Origin: Prosthecobacter sp.
Lineage (GTDB): Bacteria > Verrucomicrobiota > Verrucomicrobiia > Verrucomicrobiales > Verrucomicrobiaceae
Assembly: GCA_025869455.1 (NCBI GenBank)
Contig: JAOZVT010000593.1
Span: 1 to 9,486 of the forward strand
Reading direction: 5' to 3'
Length of the DNA: 9,486 nt
Part shown: positions 5,553 to 9,486 of the stretch, in pieces
Position numbering within the stretch: position 1 is the first letter of the stretch
Layout: each line of letters starts with the position of its first letter
Translations under genes and position numbers: made by a program
Notes under the pieces: model-generated
Databases searched by the model: none
Told to the model about the DNA's origin: nothing
Seen by the model: the letters and a program-made list of their open reading frames with translations, nothing else

Positions 5553-7991
5553 CTACTCATACTTCAACTGTGCGCTCACGGTTGCTTCCGTATCACTCAC
5601 GCAGCGCAACCAATAGGCTCCGTAGGAAGCAGGAAAGCGATGTGTCACGGGTGTTTCAGGACTAACCTCAAATTCCTGGTAAGTCACCCAGAGTCCCGTG
5701 CCAGTCAGATCTGTCTCCACGCGAATTTTCGCTGGCTTATCACTCTTTAGCGTGAGTTCTTTTTGATCATATCCTGTGAAAAGATAGGGATCACTGCTCT
5801 CGCCAGCTTTGACCCTGGAGTCTTTCCAAGGGCCGCCAAAACCGCGAGGTTTACCAAACTGCCAGAGATCATCCACCGCCCCTGCCCACAGCGCAGTTTT
5901 GCCATCGGTGGAGTGAACAATGTGCTCGCCTTGGGCATCTTGACGAATGCCACTCATCAGCAATAAACCGCGATAACTGGCGTAGTCTTTGATGCGATGA
6001 TTGTGAGTGGTTACGGGACGGATTTTGGCAAACCCACCGGCATTCTCCGCAGGCAGCTCAAAAAAGGTACCGCCTGCATTGAAGAGATCACGTTCCGTGC
6101 AGACTTCGCGGCACACACGCTCAGTCCCCAGTGTACCAGCCTGATCAAAAGCAGCGTTCCCGCGTGGCAGGCGCCAGCGGCCTTTTTTATCCGTGTAGAG
6201 AATTGACGCCAGATCAAATTCCAGCACACCTTCAGGAATGGCTGCATTTTTAGTGGTCCACGCCAGTCCCGCAGGATCGTCTTTAGCCACCAAATCAAAG
6301 GCGCTGCCGAGATCATAAACACTGGCCGAGCTTCCTGGAGCTTCCGAGATAAAGCGTAGATTCTTATATTCCGCACCACGAGCCAGCATGACTCCTCCGG
6401 TGACAGCCTGATCTCCTTGGATGGCGATTCCATCAAAGATAGGATCCGCCTTGTCTGAGCGAAGGTCATCATTGCGATAGTGGAAGAAAGCGGTGAATTT
6501 TTCTGCCGTGTCGTTGGCTTGTAACTTCAACCAAACACCGGGATCCTTCTCAGGAAATTCGATCCACTGGCTGCCATGAGCAGGCAGCTTGATCGCCATT
6601 TTGTCCTGCCAGACATCGTCGCCTTTCAGATCCACCTTGATGGAAATGCTGACCTCATGGTCACTGCCTGACACGAGTTGCAGGGAACGATGTTTGTAAC
6701 CAGCAAACAGGTAAGGCTCGCTCACTTCGGCAGCCTTGACTTCATCTTCTAACCAAACCGCACCACGACCGATCACGGGGCCTAAGGCATCCAGTTTCTC
6801 CGGGTTCACAAACCACAGGTTTGACTGAGACTTGCCAGGACCAGCGAGATTTCCCTTGGCCTTACGAACATTGAGAAACTCTTTGTTAGCCGAATCATCA
6901 CACCCAAGAACCACCCGATCACCCCAGCGAGAAAAATCACCGATCACCTTCAGGTAATTGCTGCGTGGCGTGATGCCCGCGCTGTTGGTGGGTGCAAAAC
7001 CCTTGGGGAATTTCCAAAACGTGCCGTGCATGGTCATCAGCAGTTCATCTTCTCCAATGTCGCGAATGCGTGGCCACTCGGTATTCCAGCCGTGTGCACC
7101 ATCATAGCTGTGACTGGACTTCGGCAGTCGATAGCTGTGTTTCCATTCGCCTTCATGCAGACACATCAAAATGAGGGAACGATAGTCCCAACCGATACTC
7201 CAGATAGGGTCCGTTTCAGGATGTTCACTGCCACGGATACCACCAGGTCCAGTGACTTCCGTAAATTGATTGCGACGCACCAGACTCCAGTCTTTCCCTG
7301 GCGTGTCCCACTGTCCCAAAGCTCCACTGGGCGTGGAGGGATCTGTCAAAACACGTTTGTCACGATCTCCGTTGTTGGCATAGACCACACGCCCCTGGCC
7401 GCTATACATTCCCTTGCCGTGATACCCTGGCAATTCGGAGGCGACAGTGGCAGGTGCCGTCTCTTGGGAGAACCCCTCCTTCGGTTTGTTTCCATCCTTG
7501 ATTAAACCGGTGACTTCCAGAGTTTTGACATCCACCTCGTAGAGTCCTTCTTCCATCGTCGCGTAATACACCTTATGCTCAGGGTCGGTTAGATGTCGTG
7601 CATTGGCCGTCAGACGACCAGGCATTTTGTTAAGCGGAATCACACGCACATTTCGTGAGGCATCGATCACATAGGGCCCGATCAAGAGCTGCTGTGATTC
7701 CTGATGGATCATTCGGTTCGCAGGCGTGCCTCCCACGCTTTCAGGACGAATGATCTGCTGAAGCTCTGGCGTGATCTCATACAGTTTGTCACTGGAACCA
7801 AAGGGCAGATGCGGACCATAAGTGATCACCCACAGGCGATCCGCCCACGGCACCACAGCCCCTGTTCCGCATTCGCCCTCATTGTTAAACATGGCCAGAT
7901 GCGGGTAGATCCCGCTGATCTGGCGTGGTTCTTGAGCTGACATCTGGCTAAAAGCAGTCAGAAGAAGCAGGCAGGTAAAGGTTCGATACAT
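5553..7991 (-). CDS. Large secreted protein of unknown function with duplicated module
   Basis: The protein has 812 residues with a signal peptide (MYRTFTCLLLLTAFSQMSA, cleavage before Gln-Glu). After it comes SGIYPHLAMFNNEGECGTG and VPWADRLWVITYGPH, a pattern I associate with uncharacterised secreted proteins of Planctomycetes, Verrucomicrobia and Bacteroidetes. Residues about 40-340 show recurring short strand-like units (for example KLYEI, GLYEV, RVVYANNGD, GTFWKFP) that suggest a beta-propeller. A module at about 344-505 recurs at about 662-811; shared features are an NLW/DLW segment, GRGAVW or GGPW, VKA.E.S.PYLF.GY, a DL.G...W strand and a final F.Y or L.Y. No catalytic motif of a known enzyme class is recognised. 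Cys627 and Cys631 (VCREVC) are noteworthy in an exported protein. The gene converges on the membrane-protein gene with 20 bases between stops, and diverges from the AraC gene, its likely regulator. Glycan binding or sensing is possible but unproven. Confidence 0.8.
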   Translation of the reverse strand: MYRTFTCLLLLTAFSQMSAQEPRQISGIYPHLAMFNNEGECGTGAVVPWADRLWVITYGPHLPFGSSDKLYEITPELQQIIRPESVGGTPANRMIHQESQQLLIGPYVIDASRNVRVIPLNKMPGRLTANARHLTDPEHKVYYATMEEGLYEVDVKTLEVTGLIKDGNKPKEGFSQETAPATVASELPGYHGKGMYSGQGRVVYANNGDRDKRVLTDPSTPSGALGQWDTPGKDWSLVRRNQFTEVTGPGGIRGSEHPETDPIWSIGWDYRSLILMCLHEGEWKHSYRLPKSSHSYDGAHGWNTEWPRIRDIGEDELLMTMHGTFWKFPKGFAPTNSAGITPRSNYLKVIGDFSRWGDRVVLGCDDSANKEFLNVRKAKGNLAGPGKSQSNLWFVNPEKLDALGPVIGRGAVWLEDEVKAAEVSEPYLFAGYKHRSLQLVSGSDHEVSISIKVDLKGDDVWQDKMAIKLPAHGSQWIEFPEKDPGVWLKLQANDTAEKFTAFFHYRNDDLRSDKADPIFDGIAIQGDQAVTGGVMLARGAEYKNLRFISEAPGSSASVYDLGSAFDLVAKDDPAGLAWTTKNAAIPEGVLEFDLASILYTDKKGRWRLPRGNAAFDQAGTLGTERVCREVCTERDLFNAGGTFFELPAENAGGFAKIRPVTTHNHRIKDYASYRGLLLMSGIRQDAQGEHIVHSTDGKTALWAGAVDDLWQFGKPRGFGGPWKDSRVKAGESSDPYLFTGYDQKELTLKSDKPAKIRVETDLTGTGLWVTYQEFEVSPETPVTHRFPASYGAYWLRCVSDTEATVSAQLKYE
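5559..6008 (-). repeat. Internal protein module, second copy (residues about 662-811)
   Basis: This is the second, C-terminal copy. The corresponding anchors are KPRGFGGPW, VKAGESSDPYLFTGY, VETDLTGTGLW and VSAQLKY. The copies have clearly diverged, so the duplication is old and is visible at protein level only. About 155 residues separate the copies. Confidence 0.6.
6477..6962 (-). repeat. Internal protein module, first copy (residues about 344-505)
   Basis: This is the first copy of the module duplicated in the 812-residue protein. Aligned anchors are GPVIGRGAVW, VKAAEVSEPYLFAGY, IKVDLKGDDVW and FTAFFHY. The pattern of alternating strands ending in a tryptophan and aromatic edge suggests a beta-sandwich. 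The boundaries are by eye and approximate. Confidence 0.6.
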
Positions 7992-8017
7992 ACCTGGACT
8001 TCAACACACTCAGCCTA

Positions 8018-8095
8018 GCCATGACAAGAGCTGAGACTTATGCCTCCATGAAATCGCTTACACCCTTTGTGGACTGAATACCTCTTGCCATGACA
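8018..8095. promoter_or_regulatory. Paired GCCATGACA direct repeats in the divergent intergenic region
   Basis: GCCATGACA occurs at 8018-8026 and again at 8087-8095 in the same orientation. The similarity continues for a few bases (AAGAG against AGGTG). Both copies lie in the 133-base gap between the AraC-family gene and the large secreted-protein gene. AraC-family proteins bind direct repeats, often including sites near their own promoter, so these are candidate operators. Promoter boxes in this gap are not clear enough to call on either strand. Confidence 0.4.
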
Positions 8096-8124
8096 GGTGT
8101 TCACGCTCCGTTTCATTCGTTCTC

Positions 8125-9006
8125 ATGCCGACCATTCCTCATTTCCCACCAGCACTCTGGCGTGGCATCACCTTTGATTGGCTTTGGGTGTACCGAGGTG
8201 CCACACCTCATTCACTCCAATGGTCGCAAGAGATCATCGTCCCTCCTGGCGTCTTCTTTGTGGAAAAGGGGCGAGTGAAAATCCGGGCTAACGAAAAGGA
8301 GATCGATGTCCGACCCGGCCACGCTTTTTTTTCCGCGCCCGGTAGTCGCCAACAATGGTTCGCAGAAGACACGCATCTCTTATCCGTTGGTTTTCGCTGC
8401 CAGTGGCCAGATGGACTCCCACTATACAGCGTCGGCTTAAACATCACGCTCCCCGGCTATCGTGTGAAGCGTTTACTGGAAGTCACTGAGACGCTTTTCA
8501 CCGAAGTGCACTGGCGTAAAAAGGAAGTGAGTTACCGTGAAGGAACCGCTGAGATAAACCGCACGCTTCAGGCTTGGTCACGACACGAAGCGGCCTTTCG
8601 GCTTTGGTTTGCCGAATACACAGCCGTTCTAGAAAAGAACCACATCCACCCAACCCCACGCACACGGGCCGAAGATCGACGCTCTCAGCATTTGCGCCAG
8701 TGGTTGCAAGACTGGCCACTGGATCGCGCCTTGGATTTAAACGAGGTGGCCTCAGAACTATCCCTGACCCCACGCCGCATTCATCAACTTCTGAAAGATG
8801 AACTAGGCACCACCGCCCAAGCCTATTTGGATCGTCGTCGTTTAGAAAATGCGCGCCAGCGTCTCCTTCAGGAGGATGTGCCCTTGAAAGAAATGGCCTT
8901 TGCGTTGGGCTTCAAACATCCACCACACTTCACGGCTTGGTTCCGCCGTCACACAGGCATGACACCAACCGCCTACCGGCTCGGCCAGGGTCAAGAAGGA
9001 GCCTGA
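8125..9006 (+). CDS. AraC/XylS-family transcriptional regulator with cupin sensor domain
   Basis: The protein has 293 residues. Residues about 28-110 form an AraC-type cupin (VPPGVFFVEKGRVKIR, then DVRPGHAFFSAPGSRQQW), which typically binds a small molecule such as a sugar. The C-terminal DNA-binding domain has two helix-turn-helix units: the first near 205-228 (LNEVASELSLTPRRIHQLLK) and the second near 253-275 (KEMAFALGFKHPPHFTAWF), followed by the family signature RRHTGMTPTAYR. It is probably a cytoplasmic transcription activator. The gene is transcribed away from the 812-residue secreted-protein gene across 133 bases, the usual layout of a regulator and its target, and the paired GCCATGACA repeats lie between them. 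The ATG at 8125 is the best start: no closer in-frame ATG or GTG with a Shine-Dalgarno sequence is seen upstream. The effector is unknown. Confidence 0.9.
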   Translation: MPTIPHFPPALWRGITFDWLWVYRGATPHSLQWSQEIIVPPGVFFVEKGRVKIRANEKEIDVRPGHAFFSAPGSRQQWFAEDTHLLSVGFRCQWPDGLPLYSVGLNITLPGYRVKRLLEVTETLFTEVHWRKKEVSYREGTAEINRTLQAWSRHEAAFRLWFAEYTAVLEKNHIHPTPRTRAEDRRSQHLRQWLQDWPLDRALDLNEVASELSLTPRRIHQLLKDELGTTAQAYLDRRRLENARQRLLQEDVPLKEMAFALGFKHPPHFTAWFRRHTGMTPTAYRLGQGQEGA

Positions 9007-9088
9007 TGCAAACTTGTCTGTTATCTCCGCAGCATTTCAAACGTTTCCTCTTTCCAGCCCATTCGCCAGCCCCTACCCTAGTCCAGCC

Positions 9089-9486
9089 ATGTCACTGATT
9101 ACACTCACTCACATTTCCAAGTCATACCGCGAACCAGGCAGTGGCAATGTGGTGCCAGTCTTGCGTGATGTCTCGCTGACCATCCAGGCGGGTGAGTCGG
9201 TCGCCATCGTGGGTCCATCTGGCTGTGGGAAAAGCACGCTTCTCAATATCCTAGGCACACTGGATGTTCCTGACGCTGGGGAATATACCTTTGACGGCAC
9301 TGCCATTGCCGGAAGCACCCCGGCTCAACTCGCCGCCCTGCGCAGCGAAAAAATCGGCTTCATTTTTCAGCTTCATCACCTCATGCCGCAATGCAGCGTG
9401 CTGGAAAATGTCCTGCTTCCCACTCTCGCTCTCAAGGTCAAGCCGGACGCTACCGAGTTGCAACAACGCGCCGAGGGTTTGCTCAA
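9089..9486 (+). CDS. ABC transporter ATP-binding protein, LolD/MacB type (3' end outside window)
   Basis: The frame is open from the ATG at 9089 to the window edge, giving 132 codons plus two bases. It begins MSLITLTHISKSYREPGSG. Walker A is GPSGCGKST at residues 42-50, with the ATP-binding Lys48. The Q-loop is GFIFQLHHLMPQ with Gln94, followed by CSVLENVLLP, which is typical of the LolD/MacB/FtsE group (family 3.A.1.122-125). The signature motif and Walker B lie beyond the window. Such ATPases pair with FtsX-like permeases to extract lipoproteins or act on envelope substrates rather than importing solutes. The partner permease should be adjacent but is not visible here. The 82-base leader after the AraC stop is pyrimidine-rich and has no Shine-Dalgarno sequence. 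The ATPase family is certain; the choice of LolD over MacB is tentative. Confidence 0.88.
   Translation, partial: MSLITLTHISKSYREPGSGNVVPVLRDVSLTIQAGESVAIVGPSGCGKSTLLNILGTLDVPDAGEYTFDGTAIAGSTPAQLAALRSEKIGFIFQLHHLMPQCSVLENVLLPTLALKVKPDATELQQRAEGLL

Noticed and set aside
6011..6472. 153-codon minus-strand open frame in another frame of the 812-residue gene
   Set aside because: It lies wholly within the real gene on the same strand; no frameshift is needed because the 812-residue frame is continuous and contains the module repeat.
7026..7505. 159-codon plus-strand open frame inside the 812-residue gene
   Set aside because: It is fully antisense to a gene with a signal peptide and an internal repeat; its translation shows no domain-like pattern and no initiation signal.
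8085..8113. TTGCCA as a -35 box for the AraC gene
   Set aside because: No acceptable -10 hexamer lies 16-18 bases downstream, and the bases are part of the GCCATGACA repeat.
9039..9046. AAACGTTT palindrome before the ABC ATPase gene
   Set aside because: Eight bases without extension or a second copy is expected by chance and has no supporting context.

Overview
The window reads as a piece of chromosome from a free-living Verrucomicrobia/Planctomycetes-type bacterium (PVC superphylum). This is inferred from family-level resemblance: an SGNH hydrolase of the GDSISIGYTP / NWGLHDLK type, an agarase-like clan GH-A glycosidase, a secreted ClpP-fold protease with a coiled coil, and an 812-residue secreted protein of a type I associate with these phyla. 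Base composition is moderately GC-rich by eye. None of the start codons has a good Shine-Dalgarno sequence in front of it. I see no rRNA, tRNA, CRISPR array, insertion sequence or phage gene.

Layout on the left, plus strand: the 3' part of an SGNH/GDSL hydrolase gene (1-585) ends before an intrinsic terminator (about 614-654). A secreted ClpP-fold serine protease with a long coiled coil follows (782-2125), with its probable promoter just upstream of the start. Then come a NUDIX hydrolase of ADP-ribose pyrophosphatase type (2230-2790), a secreted GH50/agarase-like glycoside hydrolase (2817-4943) and a four-helix inner-membrane protein of unknown function (4948-5532). The last three are close together (gaps of 26 and 4 bases) and are probably co-transcribed.

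Layout on the right: a large secreted protein of unknown function with a duplicated module of about 150 residues (7991-5553, minus strand) converges on the membrane-protein gene. Only 20 bases separate the two stop codons, and a strong 13-position hairpin lies at this junction. The large gene is divergent from a cupin-AraC transcription factor (8125-9006), and the 133-base intergenic region holds two copies of GCCATGACA. The window ends inside an ABC transporter ATPase gene of the LolD/MacB type (from 9089, truncated).

Working hypothesis: the secreted hydrolases (SGNH esterase, GH50-like enzyme) and the AraC-type cupin sensor next to a large secreted protein suggest a glycan-foraging neighbourhood. 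NUDIX, the ClpP-like protease and the ABC ATPase look like general cell-envelope or housekeeping functions. I find no clear evidence of a new defence or mobile system. The least understood items are the 812-residue repeat protein with its divergent regulator, the small membrane protein coupled to the glycosidase, and the exported ClpP-fold protease.
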